A DNA stretch of 64,000 bases from JACCZX01 sp963807155. GTDB taxonomy: Bacteria > Pseudomonadota > Gammaproteobacteria > Burkholderiales > Burkholderiaceae_F. Under the pieces are notes generated by a model. That model searched no databases, was not told the DNA's origin, and saw nothing but the letters and a program-made list of their open reading frames with translations. Position numbers and translations under genes: made by a program. Below, in pieces: positions 36,720-45,091 of the stretch. How positions within the stretch are numbered: the first letter of the stretch is position 1; each line of letters begins with the position of its first letter. The stretch covers positions 1 through 64,000 of the forward strand of contig CAWEAZ010000038.1 in assembly GCA_963807155.1 (NCBI GenBank), read 5' to 3'.

Positions 36720-37846
36720 GGCTGCACTTCGCTCGCTGAACTTGCGCCTCGCGCTGCTCGCAAGTGTGGCATGCAGCCTTGGCACGCACGTCCTTGCTCA
36801 GCCGGCGACCGGAATCGATACGACTCAACCGCCCACTGCGCCCGCAATTGCGCTGGTGCTGCCGAACCAGCAGGGCATTTTCGCCGCCGCCGCCGAAGCC
36901 GTGAGGCAAGGATTTTTCTCCGCGCACAAGGCCAGCGGAAGCACTGCCACGATTCAGGTCATCGAGGTTGGCGACGAGGTCGAACAAATCGGTGTCGCAC
37001 TTGCTGCCGCGCGCGACCGTGGTGTGCGCGTCGCCGTTGGGCCGTTGCGGCGCGACCAGGTCAACGCGATCGTCGAAGGCGGGCGCGCGGTACTGCCGCT
37101 CGTGACGCTGAATTTTCCTGATCGCGATGCAAGCGCACCGCCGACGATGATTGCCCTCGGGCTGTCAGCCGAAGCCGAGGCCGAGCGCGTGGTGCAGACG
37201 GCCCTTGCGAGCTTCATCAATCTGCGGGCCGGCGTATCGACCGGCGCTCGCATCATGGTCCTTGCAGGCGTTGGTGCGCTGGAACGAAGAGTGGCCCAGG
37301 CTTACGTCAACGCGCTGCGCGCGGCGGGCGAGTTGCCGTTGGTCGTCGAAGCGACACCCGGCGCGCTCAGTCGCCTTGGCAGGCAGTTTGAAACCGGCAG
37401 CTACGATGCCGTGTTTCTGGCGCTGGGCGCACGTGAAGCGTCGCTGGTGCGGCCGCGCATTCCGCGCGGCGTTGCCATTTTCGGCACTTCTTTGCTCAAC
37501 GTCGGTGACCCTGCTGGCTCGCCGGAGGCATCCGCGCTCGCTTTTGACCTCGAAGGCGTGCGATTTGTCGATATGCCGTGGCTGCTGCAGCCCGATCACC
37601 CGGCGGTGATGGTGTATCCGCCGCGCGGGAAGGCCGATGACGCTTGAAACCGCGCGGCTGTACGCGCTTGGAATCGACGCGTTCCGAATCGCGCAGGTCT
37701 GGATGAAAGGCGAGCTGCGCTTCGAAATCGACGGCGTTACGGGCCGGCTGCGCGTCGATCGCGCGCAAAGCGTCCGCGTTGAACGCATTCCGGTGTCGGC
37801 GATTTACCGCAACGGAACAATTGAGCGCGAAGAGGGCGCCCGCTGA
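36718..37846 (+). CDS. lpoA: Penicillin-binding protein activator LpoA/YraM-like, apparent frameshift
   Basis: About 375 residues. Signal peptide LRLALLASVACSLGTHVLAQ, then a periplasmic-binding-protein-like domain (APAIALVLPNQQGIFAAAAE, RVAVGPLRRDQVNAIVEGGR). LpoA activates the bifunctional PBP1A from the outer membrane; a lipobox is not obvious, although a cysteine lies in ASVACSLG. Near 37640 the frame moves by +1, continuing LETARLYALGIDAFRIAQVW, the conserved C-terminal segment. It lacks the N-terminal TPR domain of the E. coli protein. The stop overlaps the yraN start by one base. Confidence 0.88.
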
Positions 37847-38226
37847 TGCCATCTCCGACGCGCACGGCGCGAACGCCGAAGCAGCGCGCCGGAGACGCGG
37901 CGGAAGACGCAGCCGCCCAGCACCTGAAGGCGGCGGGTTGCCGCATCGTTGCGCGCAATGCACGCTATCGCGACGGCGAAGTCGACTTGATCGCAAGCGA
38001 ACGCGATGTGCTCGTGTTTGTCGAAGTGCGGATGCGGGCCGGCTCGCGATTCGGCGGCGCTGCGGTCAGCGTGGATTTGTTGAAGCAGAAGCGAATCGCG
38101 CGCGCCGCGCAGCATTGGCTGTTCGGCGAGTACGGCGAGCGCTGGCCCGCGTGCCGGTTCGATGTCGTCACGGTCGATGGCAATGGCACAATCGAGTGGA
38201 TACGCGATGCGTTTCAATGTAAATGA
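37846..38226 (+). CDS. yraN: UPF0102 family YraN-type endonuclease-like protein
   Basis: 126 residues with the PD-(D/E)xK-like pattern of the UPF0102 family: AAQHLKAAGCRIVARNARYR, then GEVDLIA and VFVEVRMR. Such proteins look like nucleases related to Holliday-junction resolvases, but the function is not settled. Placement between lpoA and the BON lipoprotein reproduces the conserved rsmI-lpoA-yraN-dolP order, without the usual SIS-domain diaA/gmhA gene. Confidence 0.93.
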   Translation: MPSPTRTARTPKQRAGDAAEDAAAQHLKAAGCRIVARNARYRDGEVDLIASERDVLVFVEVRMRAGSRFGGAAVSVDLLKQKRIARAAQHWLFGEYGERWPACRFDVVTVDGNGTIEWIRDAFQCK

Positions 38227-38268
38227 GCAACGAGTGAACTCGGCGGGAGATTCGAATGAAATTGACTG

Positions 38269-39036
38269 ATGGACGGTTGGTTGCGATTATCGATGCTGAT
38301 GGCGACGCTGGCACTGCCGGCTTGTGCGCCGCTGGTTATCGGTGCCGTGGCAGCGGGCACTGCGATCGTCGCCACCGATCGCCGCAGCACCGGCGCGCAG
38401 CTCGACGACAAAACCATTCAGGTCAGAGTCGCCAACGAGTTGAAGGATGCGCTGCGCGGCAACGACATTCACATCAACGTCAACAGTTTCGACAAGCGCG
38501 TGCTGCTCACCGGCGAAGTGAATAGCGAAGCGGTCAAGGCTCAAGCCAGTACGGTGGCTGCGGCCTCCAAGGACGTTCGGATGGTCAATAACGAACTGGT
38601 GATTGCGACGCCATCCAGCTTCGGTGACCGCACCGAGGACAACACACTGGGTACGCGGGTGCGCGGAGCGTTCGTCAATACACGCGAAATCGCGTTTAAC
38701 TCGATCGACATCGTCACTGAGCGGCGCACGATCTATCTGATGGGCGCGGTCACGCAGAAAGAAGCCGATGTGGCAGCGCATGTCGCCAGCCGCGTGCCCG
38801 GTGTGAAGCAAGTCGTCAAGCTGTTCGACGTCGCTTCGGCAGATGAGATCAATCGCGGCCGGGCTGCAACAACAGCGCCGGCAGCGGGCCAACCGGCGAC
38901 AGCAGCGCCTGCACCTATTACCACTGCGCCGGCCACGAGCACGCCCGTTCCGGCGTCGCTGACGGCCGTGATCGACAGACGGACCCAGGCGCCGTCCGTC
39001 AATCAGGACTTGCGCGCTCAGGCGTTTGTCTTATAG
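38269..39036 (+). CDS. dolP: BON-domain outer-membrane lipoprotein (DolP/YraP-like)
   Basis: About 255 residues. A lipobox is visible in LALPACAPL. Two BON domains follow: TIQVRVANELKDALRGNDIH..RVLLTGEV and LGTRVRGAFVNTREIAFNSI..RTIYLMGAV. BON proteins bind phospholipid and help outer-membrane integrity. An unusual Ala/Pro/Thr-rich linker and tail (about 200-240) replaces the short E. coli C-terminus. GGGAG precedes an out-of-frame ATG at 38256, so the real start may be there with one more base error; ATG 38269 keeps the frame as written. Confidence 0.9.
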   Translation: MDGWLRLSMLMATLALPACAPLVIGAVAAGTAIVATDRRSTGAQLDDKTIQVRVANELKDALRGNDIHINVNSFDKRVLLTGEVNSEAVKAQASTVAAASKDVRMVNNELVIATPSSFGDRTEDNTLGTRVRGAFVNTREIAFNSIDIVTERRTIYLMGAVTQKEADVAAHVASRVPGVKQVVKLFDVASADEINRGRAATTAPAAGQPATAAPAPITTAPATSTPVPASLTAVIDRRTQAPSVNQDLRAQAFVL

Positions 39037-39115
39037 TCCGCGCGCCTTGAAATTACGGCGATAGCGGCGGGCCGGGCAAATGCCGTCTGGTTGGGTTTGA
39101 CTCGAGGAGGATTCG

Positions 39116-39703
39116 ATGAGTTGGATCATCACGCTGGTCGTCATCGCAGCAATCGTTTTCTGGGTGGTGGGCGCCTATAACCGGCTCGTCAGCCTGCGCA
39201 ACAAGTTCAAGAATGCATTTGCGCAGATCGACGTTCAGCTGAAGCGTCGCTACGACCTGATTCCGAATCTGGTCGAAACGGCCAAGGCGTACATGAAGCA
39301 TGAGCGCGAGACGCTCGAAAACGTGATTCGCGCGCGTAACTCGGCGGTCACCGCAAACACGGCGGCCGCCGCGGACCCGGGCTCGGCACAGGCTATTCAG
39401 GGACTGGTGGTCGCTGAAGGGGCGCTGAGTGGCGCCCTGTCTAAGCTGTTTGCTTTGGCCGAGGCATATCCCGACCTGAAAGCAAATCAAAACATGATGC
39501 AGTTGACCGAAGAGTTAACTGGGACTGAGAACAAGATCTCGTTCGCGCGCCAGGCCTTCAACGATTCGGTGATGAGCTACAACACTGCCGTTCAGCAGTT
39601 TCCGACTAACGTCATTGCGGGCGCGTTCACGTTTACGCCGGCCGAGCTGCTGCAATCGACTGAAAGCGAAGAGGAAAAGCAAGCGGTTCGCGTGCAGTTT
39701 TGA
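39116..39703 (+). CDS. lemA: LemA family protein
   Basis: 195 residues: one N-terminal transmembrane helix (IITLVVIAAIVFWVVGAYNR), then long helices with the family motifs LRNKFKNAFAQIDVQLKRRY, DLIPNLVETAKAYMKHE and the C-terminal FNDSVMSYNTAVQQFP. A strong ribosome-binding site GAGGAGG lies at 39104-39110. LemA proteins pair with membrane M48 proteases or TPM-domain proteins; here an M48 protease follows after a small membrane gene. Confidence 0.95.
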   Translation: MSWIITLVVIAAIVFWVVGAYNRLVSLRNKFKNAFAQIDVQLKRRYDLIPNLVETAKAYMKHERETLENVIRARNSAVTANTAAAADPGSAQAIQGLVVAEGALSGALSKLFALAEAYPDLKANQNMMQLTEELTGTENKISFARQAFNDSVMSYNTAVQQFPTNVIAGAFTFTPAELLQSTESEEEKQAVRVQF

Positions 39704-39738
39704 ACGGCGCGCAGCAGCTTTGCATCGGGCCGCCGACT

Positions 39739-39965
39739 CATGGTCGCAATGTGGGTCCTGTTCGCTGTGCGGCGCGGGGCTGATTGCGTGGGGCGTGATC
39801 AGCATTCGGCGCGGAACGGTGTGGGACAACGAGGTGGCGGGCGACTGGATCCGGCTCGATGATGATCCGACGATGTTCTGGACGGCCGTGTCGCTGATCT
39901 TCACGCTGGCGGTGCTGGCGATCGGCGTCGGTGCGATCGCCGGCTACGGCTCGCGTCCGCTGTAG
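39739..39965 (+). CDS. Small two-helix membrane protein, probable frameshift
   Basis: Between lemA and the M48 gene. ATG at 39739 begins MVAMWVLFAV; near 39770 the frame must change to join AGLIAWGVISIRRGTVWDNE, then a second helix TAVSLIFTLAVLAIGVGAIA ending SRPL at 39965. Joined, this gives about 75 residues with two transmembrane helices and a short polar loop. Without the join only the C-terminal 60 residues make sense. I do not recognise the family. Same strand and tight spacing suggest it belongs to the lemA-protease unit. Confidence 0.5.
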
Positions 39966-39979
39966 CGCGCCACCGCATC

Positions 39980-41966
39980 GTGGATTTTTTCGAGCACCAG
40001 GAGATCGCTCGGCGGTCAACGCGACGTCTGGTCGTGCTGTTTGCGATTGCCGTCGTCACAATCGTCATCGCGGTGAACTTCGCCGCCACTGCGATCTATT
40101 TCGGATTCCTGATGCCCTCTGGCACGGCCGCGTGCCGGCGCCGCACTGCCTGCAGGGTTTTATTTCATCAACACCTGCATCGTGCTGGGTTTGATCGGCG
40201 GTGGCACGGCGTACAAGATGAGCGCACTGAGCGCCGGGGGCGCCGCAGTGGCCAACCTGGTTGATGCGCGCGAGGTCGACATGACCACCAGCGACCTGCT
40301 CGATCGACGCCTGATCAACGTCGTCGAAGAGATGGCGATTGCGTCCGGCGTCGCGGTGCCGCGCGTGTACGTGATGGATAACGAAACGGCGATCAATGCT
40401 TTTGCTGCCGGCCATTCGATCAACGACGCGGTCATTGTCGTTACGCGCGGCACGTTGACCCGCCTGTCACGCGACGAATTGCAGGGAGTGATTGCGCATG
40501 AGTTTTCGCATGTGCTGAACGGTGACATGCGGCTTAACCTGCGGCTGATCGGCGTGCTGCACGGGCTGCTGATCGTTGCGATTGCCGGCCGCTTGTTGCT
40601 CGAAGTAGGAGGCCGCAGCCGGGGCGGAAGCAGCAGTGGGCGCAGCGGAAACGCGTTCGCCATTTTGCTTTTCGCCGGCGTTGCGCTGTGGATCCTGGGG
40701 TACATCGGCGTTTTCTTTGGGCGTCTGATCAAGGCGGCTGTTTCGAGGCAGCGGGAATTTCTTGCCGACGCTAGCGCGGTGCAATTCACTCGCAATCCGG
40801 ACGGCATCGGCGGTGCGCTGCGGAAAATCGGCGGGCTCACCGAGACGACCGGGCTCGGAACTCGCATCGATCACCCGCAGGCAGAGGCGCTTTCGCACCT
40901 GTTTCTGGGAGCGGCTCGGCCCAGCTTTGTGCGCGGCCTGTTCGCCACCCATCCGCCACTCGAAGAACGCGTGCAGCGGATTTATGGGCGCAAGCAGGCG
41001 TTCCTGCCGGCACCGGAAAACGCGGTGGCACTCGCAATGAGCGGACCGGAGCCGGCACCGCAGAACGAGCGTCCGCGGGCAACGGGGTTGAATGCTTTGT
41101 CACCGATCGCGGGCCTGGTCGCGGCAGCAGCGGGCGGGGCTGCTGCGCAGGACGATCTTGCCGCGTCGGTTGGCACCGTCGCGCCGCCCGCTCAGCGCGA
41201 CTTTGCCCTGGATGAATCGCAGCGCGCGACCGTGGGCACACTGCGGGCTGCGGCGAGCGACGCGATCCATGCACAGTTGATCGCCTTTGCCCTGCTGGTT
41301 GAGAAAGACAGCGAGCTGCGTGCGCAGCAGTGCGAACTGATCGCGGAGACGTACGGCACCGAAGCCTCGCAGCTTTCGGATCGTTATCACGGCCTGATTC
41401 AGCAACTGCCGCCTGGCGCGCGTCAGCCGCTGTTGGACCTCGCGATGCCCGCGCTGCGCAAGCTGCCGGAGCCGGCGCGGCAACGCGTCTTAAAGCTCGC
41501 TCACCTGCTGATCGTTGCCGATGGGCGAGTATCAGTTCGCGAGTTTCTGCTGTTCACGATTCTGAAGCGGCGGCTTGGCCCGGATGCCAGTAAAGCAGTG
41601 CCGGTGCGCTATCGCGCCGTGAGTGAGAGAGCGCAGGATGCGGCACTGGTTCTATCGTTGATTGCGGTGGTCAGGCTGCCGAAGCGGCCCGAGCACGCCT
41701 TCAATGCGGGCGCTTTGCTGTTGCCCGAATCAAACGTCGAGTTCGTGGGCGCTGAAGCGATCAAACTGGACGACGTGTCGGCTGCGCTCGATCGGTTGAA
41801 TCAACTGGCACCGCTTGCCAAACCGCAGCTGATCAAGGCCGCCACCGCCGCAGCGTTCGTCGATAGCGAGACCAACTGGCGCGCGGCCAGCGCGCTGCGC
41901 ATGATTTGTGCTGCACTCGACGCGCCGTTGCCGCCGCAGATTGCGATGGTGGAAGCGGTGGCGTAA
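39980..41966 (+). CDS. Membrane M48 metallopeptidase with long C-terminal domain, apparent frameshift
   Basis: Starts at GTG 39980 (MDFFEHQEIARRSTRRLVVL) with a transmembrane helix; the frame moves by +1 near 40130, rejoining LPAGFYFINTCIVLGLIGGG, a second helix. The zinc site is HEFSH in GVIAHEFSHVLNGDMRLN, and the third ligand is the Glu of REFLADASAVQFTRN. Two more helices lie between them. After the protease (about residue 340) is an Ala/Pro-rich linker and a 300-residue soluble region with LLIVADGRVSVREFLLF, reminiscent of TerB-like helices. An HtpX-like role in membrane protein quality control with LemA is likely. Confidence 0.9.
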
Positions 41967-41986
41967 TTTACAGAGGTAGAATAACC

Positions 41987-42166
41987 GTGAAGCCTGTGTG
42001 CCTCGCATGCGTTTCGTTCGACGTCGAAGCGATCGTCGACGACGAACCGGCAGAGATCGGATTGTTCGCCTGCTTCGAGTGCCAGGACGTGTTTTATTTC
42101 ATGGCTGACGCGCAGCCGCGTCGGCGGCGTCTGGGCTTGTTCGAGTTGTACGAGCCCGCGATTTAA
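41987..42166 (+). CDS. Zinc-ribbon-like mini-protein
   Basis: 59 residues from GTG at 41987, with GAGG about ten bases upstream. Two CxxC pairs (CLAC near the N-terminus and CFEC about 25 residues later) suggest a single zinc ribbon. The rest is acidic, then basic (QPRRRRLGLFELYEPAI). It lies 20 bases after the M48 protease on the same strand. No known family is evident. Confidence 0.6.
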   Translation: MKPVCLACVSFDVEAIVDDEPAEIGLFACFECQDVFYFMADAQPRRRRLGLFELYEPAI

Positions 42167-42189
42167 GGGCTAGCTATTCCAGCTAGGCC
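42167..42189. terminator. Imperfect hairpin between convergent genes
   Basis: GGGCTAGCT at 42167-42175 can pair with AGCTAGGCC at 42181-42189 with one G-G mismatch and a five-base loop. It fills the gap between the zinc-ribbon gene and convergent lipA. There is no T-run on either side, so termination is only a guess. Confidence 0.3.
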
Positions 42190-43157
42190 GTGACACCGGC
42201 GGCGTGCGCCTGCTGGTCGGCGTGGTAGCTTGACCGCACCAGTGGGCCACATGCCGCATGCGAAAAGCCCATCTGCTGTGCTTCGGCCTCGAACATCCGG
42301 AACGTGTCGGGGTGCACGTAACGCAGCACCGGCAAGTGATGCGTGCTCGGCGCCAGGTATTGGCCAACCGTCAGCATATCGACATGGTGCGCGCGTAGAT
42401 CGCGCATCACCTGCAAAATCTCTTCATCGGTCTCGCCCAATCCGACCATCACACCGCTCTTCGTCGGTACGTCAGGAACGACGCGCTTGAATTCCGCGAG
42501 CAGTCTCAGCGAGTGCGCGTAATCCGAGCCCGGTCGTGCGTGCCTGTAAAGCCGCGGCACGGTCTCCAGATTGTGATTCATCACGTCAGGCGGCGCGGCT
42601 TCGAGAATTTGCAATGCGCGATCGAGACGGCCGCGAAAATCGGGCACCAAAACTTCAATGCGCGTCGTCGGCGACAGCTCGCGTGTCGCGCGGATGCAAT
42701 CGACGAAGTGCTGGGCTCCGCCGTCCTTCAAATCATCGCGATCGACCGATGTGATGACGACATAAGAAAGCTTCAGCGCGGCGATTGTCCTGGCCAGATT
42801 GAGCGGCTCCTCGACGTCAAGCGGATCGGGGCGGCCGTGGCCGACATCGCAAAACGGGCAGCGCCGAGTGCACTTGTCGCCCATGATCATGAACGTGGCG
42901 GTGCCTTTGCCAAAGCACTCGCCGATATTCGGGCATGACGCCTCTTCGCACACCGTGTGCAAATTGTGCTGACGAAGAATGTTCTTGATTTCGTAAAAAC
43001 GCGTAGCCGGTGAGCCTGCTTTCACCCGAATCCATTCGGGCTTCTTCAGCGTCTGGCCGATGGGCACAGGCGTGATGGCGAACTTCTTAAAGACCTTGCC
43101 GGTTTTGGCTTCGCCCTTTTTCTTCGCAAAGTCGGGTGCGGGTGCTGAGATATCCAT
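42183..43157 (-). CDS. lipA: Lipoyl synthase
   Basis: 324 residues. Radical-SAM enzyme that inserts two sulfurs into protein-bound octanoyl groups. Both Fe-S motifs are present: the auxiliary-cluster cysteines in CEEASCPNIGEC and the radical-SAM CxxxCxxC in CTRRCPFCDVGHG. The C-terminal serine ligand segment is GPLVRSSYHAD. The start overlaps the lipB stop by one base. Substrates in the window could include the GcvH-like protein at 4632-5111. Confidence 0.97.
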   Translation of the reverse strand: MDISAPAPDFAKKKGEAKTGKVFKKFAITPVPIGQTLKKPEWIRVKAGSPATRFYEIKNILRQHNLHTVCEEASCPNIGECFGKGTATFMIMGDKCTRRCPFCDVGHGRPDPLDVEEPLNLARTIAALKLSYVVITSVDRDDLKDGGAQHFVDCIRATRELSPTTRIEVLVPDFRGRLDRALQILEAAPPDVMNHNLETVPRLYRHARPGSDYAHSLRLLAEFKRVVPDVPTKSGVMVGLGETDEEILQVMRDLRAHHVDMLTVGQYLAPSTHHLPVLRYVHPDTFRMFEAEAQQMGFSHAACGPLVRSSYHADQQAHAAGVTA

Positions 43158-43834
43158 CAGGCCGACAGTCTAGCGAACGCGGGTTCCTGAACGGGTGCGG
43201 GCGCCGACAGATGGGCTTGCAGCCGCTCGCTGAGGTGCAAGCCGACATCTTCGCAATCAGCCTTGACGCCAAGCGTCGCGAGATCCACGACTTGTAACCC
43301 GGCGTAGCCACATGGATCGATCAGCGCATACGGCGCCAGATCCATCGCGACGTTCAGCGCGACGCCGTGATAGCTGCATCCGCCGGCCACCTTGATGCCG
43401 AGTGCCGCGATCTTGGCGACGTCATTGAACGGCGGCGACGCATTACTCGGCCATGGCGTGAATACGCCCGGAGCCCCCGCTACGCGTCGGCCGTCGACAC
43501 CGTAGGCCTGAAGCGTCTGAATCACCGACTGCTCGATGCGAAAGACGAGCTCTTTGACATAGATACGTAGACGCCGCAGGTCGAGTAACGGATACGCAAC
43601 GACCTGGCCGGGACCGTGGTACGTGATCTGACCTCCGCGATCGGTTGTCACGACTGGAATGTCGGAGCCGGCAAGCAGGTGCACGCGGCGGCCCGCCTGG
43701 CCCAAAGTGAAAACGGGCGGATGCTCGACCATCCACAGTTCGTCAGCAGTATCGGAACTGCGCTGCGCATTGAACTCACGCATCGCCTGCCAGGTGCGGA
43801 CGTAGTCGGCGCGTCCCAAGTGCCGAATGATCAT
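43157..43834 (-). CDS. lipB: Octanoyl-[ACP]:protein N-octanoyltransferase
   Basis: 225 residues. Moves octanoate from ACP to lipoyl domains ahead of LipA. Core segments are GGQITYHGPGQVVAYPLLDL, KVAGGCSYHGVALNVAMDL (catalytic lysine region) and the catalytic cysteine in IDPCGYAGLQVV. It is followed by lipA and preceded by ybeD with a 10-base gap, the conserved dat-ybeD-lipB-lipA order. Confidence 0.97.
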   Translation of the reverse strand: MIIRHLGRADYVRTWQAMREFNAQRSSDTADELWMVEHPPVFTLGQAGRRVHLLAGSDIPVVTTDRGGQITYHGPGQVVAYPLLDLRRLRIYVKELVFRIEQSVIQTLQAYGVDGRRVAGAPGVFTPWPSNASPPFNDVAKIAALGIKVAGGCSYHGVALNVAMDLAPYALIDPCGYAGLQVVDLATLGVKADCEDVGLHLSERLQAHLSAPAPVQEPAFARLSA

Positions 43835-43844
43835 TGACCGGGCA

Positions 43845-44138
43845 CTACAGCACGACTTTGACCAGAGGATGACTGGTCAAGGCGCGATACAGATCGTCGA
43901 GTTGCTCGCGCGACGTTGCACGGATGGTCGCGGTCACCGACAGATAGTTGCCGTCCTTTGAGGTTCGCATCTCGAGCGTGCTGGGGTCGAAATCGGGTGC
44001 ATGCATCTGCACGACTTCGACAATTGCCTGCGCGAACTCATCCACCCGGCGGCCCATGACCTTGATCGGGAAGTCAGTCGGAAACGTCAACCCCGGTGGG
44101 CGTGGCGTCAAGTCTGAGGGTTTGGGTTCGTTGCTCAT
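43845..44138 (-). CDS. ybeD: DUF493/UPF0250 family YbeD-like protein
   Basis: 97 residues: FPTDFPIKVMG, then YLSVTATIRATSREQLDDLY and the C-terminal LTSHPLVKVVL, as in the ferredoxin-like UPF0250 family, often found with lipB and dacA. Its start overlaps the dat stop by four bases. The role is unproven, possibly regulatory for the lipoate genes. Confidence 0.93.
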   Translation of the reverse strand: MSNEPKPSDLTPRPPGLTFPTDFPIKVMGRRVDEFAQAIVEVVQMHAPDFDPSTLEMRTSKDGNYLSVTATIRATSREQLDDLYRALTSHPLVKVVL

Positions 44139-45091
44139 GCGATTTGTTCATTCGCGTGGCGTTGTGGGGTGTGCGCGTCTCGCTGCGCCGCCCAGTCCCG
44201 CGCGTCATCTAGCTTGGCCTGCTGAAACCATTGATGCATGCTCCGATACATAGGGCCGGGCTTGCCAGACCCCACCGCGGCACCGTCGAGCGAGACGATC
44301 GCCAGCACCTCACGCCCGGACGAGCTGAGCCAGATTTCATCGGCCACCTTTAACTCGCTTGCCGCGATAGGTCGCACGTTGACGTTGACGCCGTGTTGTC
44401 CGCCAATGTGAGCAATGCCATCAACAGTGATGCCGGGCAGCAGCTGCACGGTCTTCGGCGGCGTGGCAATCACACCGTCCTTGATCACGCTGATGTTGGT
44501 GCTGGACCCTTCGGTCAGAAACCCATCACGCAGCATCACGGTCTCACTCGCACCTTGGTCGATCGCGTACTGCTTCATCAGTACGTTACCGAGCAGTGAG
44601 GTGCTCTTGATATCGCAATGCAGCCAGCGTTCGTCTACATGAGTGACCGCGGCGACTCCGAGTTCGACCTGCTCGGTCGGAATCGGCGGCCATGGAGAAC
44701 TGGTGACGAACACCGTCGGCGCGACGCCGGCCGGAAACGGATGGTCCCGCTTCGCTACTCCGCGCGTGACTTGCACATAAACCAACTGGCGCGGCCACGG
44801 ATGACGATCGATGACCTCTGCGGTTAGATCGAGCCATTGTTCGAGCCGCAGCGGATTCTCGATCCGCACCGCGTCGAGGCTGCGCTGCAGGCGTGCGTAG
44901 TGCGCGTGTGCGCGAAACGGTGCTCGGATGCCGCCCACTGTGTCGACGGAAATCACTTCATACACGCCGTCACCGAAGATAAACCCACGATCGAGCACCG
45001 ACACTTTTGCGTCGATCAGCGCCGTCCATTCGCCATTCAAGTAACAGGTAGCGCGTTGCCAGTCGGCGGGCTCGCTCCGCGATTCAACCAT
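44135..45091 (-). CDS. dat: D-amino-acid aminotransferase (class IV)
   Basis: About 318 residues from ATG at 45091. Fold-type IV PLP enzyme: DRGFIFGDGVYEVI at the N-terminus, the PLP lysine in CDIKSTSLLGNVL, then SETVMLRDGFLTEGSSTNIS and LLPGITVD. It interconverts D-amino acids and keto acids; D-Glu/D-Ala supply for the cell wall fits the dacA neighbour, though branched-chain aminotransferase activity cannot be excluded. Overlaps dacA by eight bases. Confidence 0.93.
   Translation of the reverse strand: MVESRSEPADWQRATCYLNGEWTALIDAKVSVLDRGFIFGDGVYEVISVDTVGGIRAPFRAHAHYARLQRSLDAVRIENPLRLEQWLDLTAEVIDRHPWPRQLVYVQVTRGVAKRDHPFPAGVAPTVFVTSSPWPPIPTEQVELGVAAVTHVDERWLHCDIKSTSLLGNVLMKQYAIDQGASETVMLRDGFLTEGSSTNISVIKDGVIATPPKTVQLLPGITVDGIAHIGGQHGVNVNVRPIAASELKVADEIWLSSSGREVLAIVSLDGAAVGSGKPGPMYRSMHQWFQQAKLDDARDWAAQRDAHTPQRHANEQIA

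Noticed and set aside
42167..42189. Strong bidirectional terminator between the zinc-ribbon gene and lipA
   Set aside because: The stem has a mismatch and no T-run on either side, so it is only listed as a weak hairpin.
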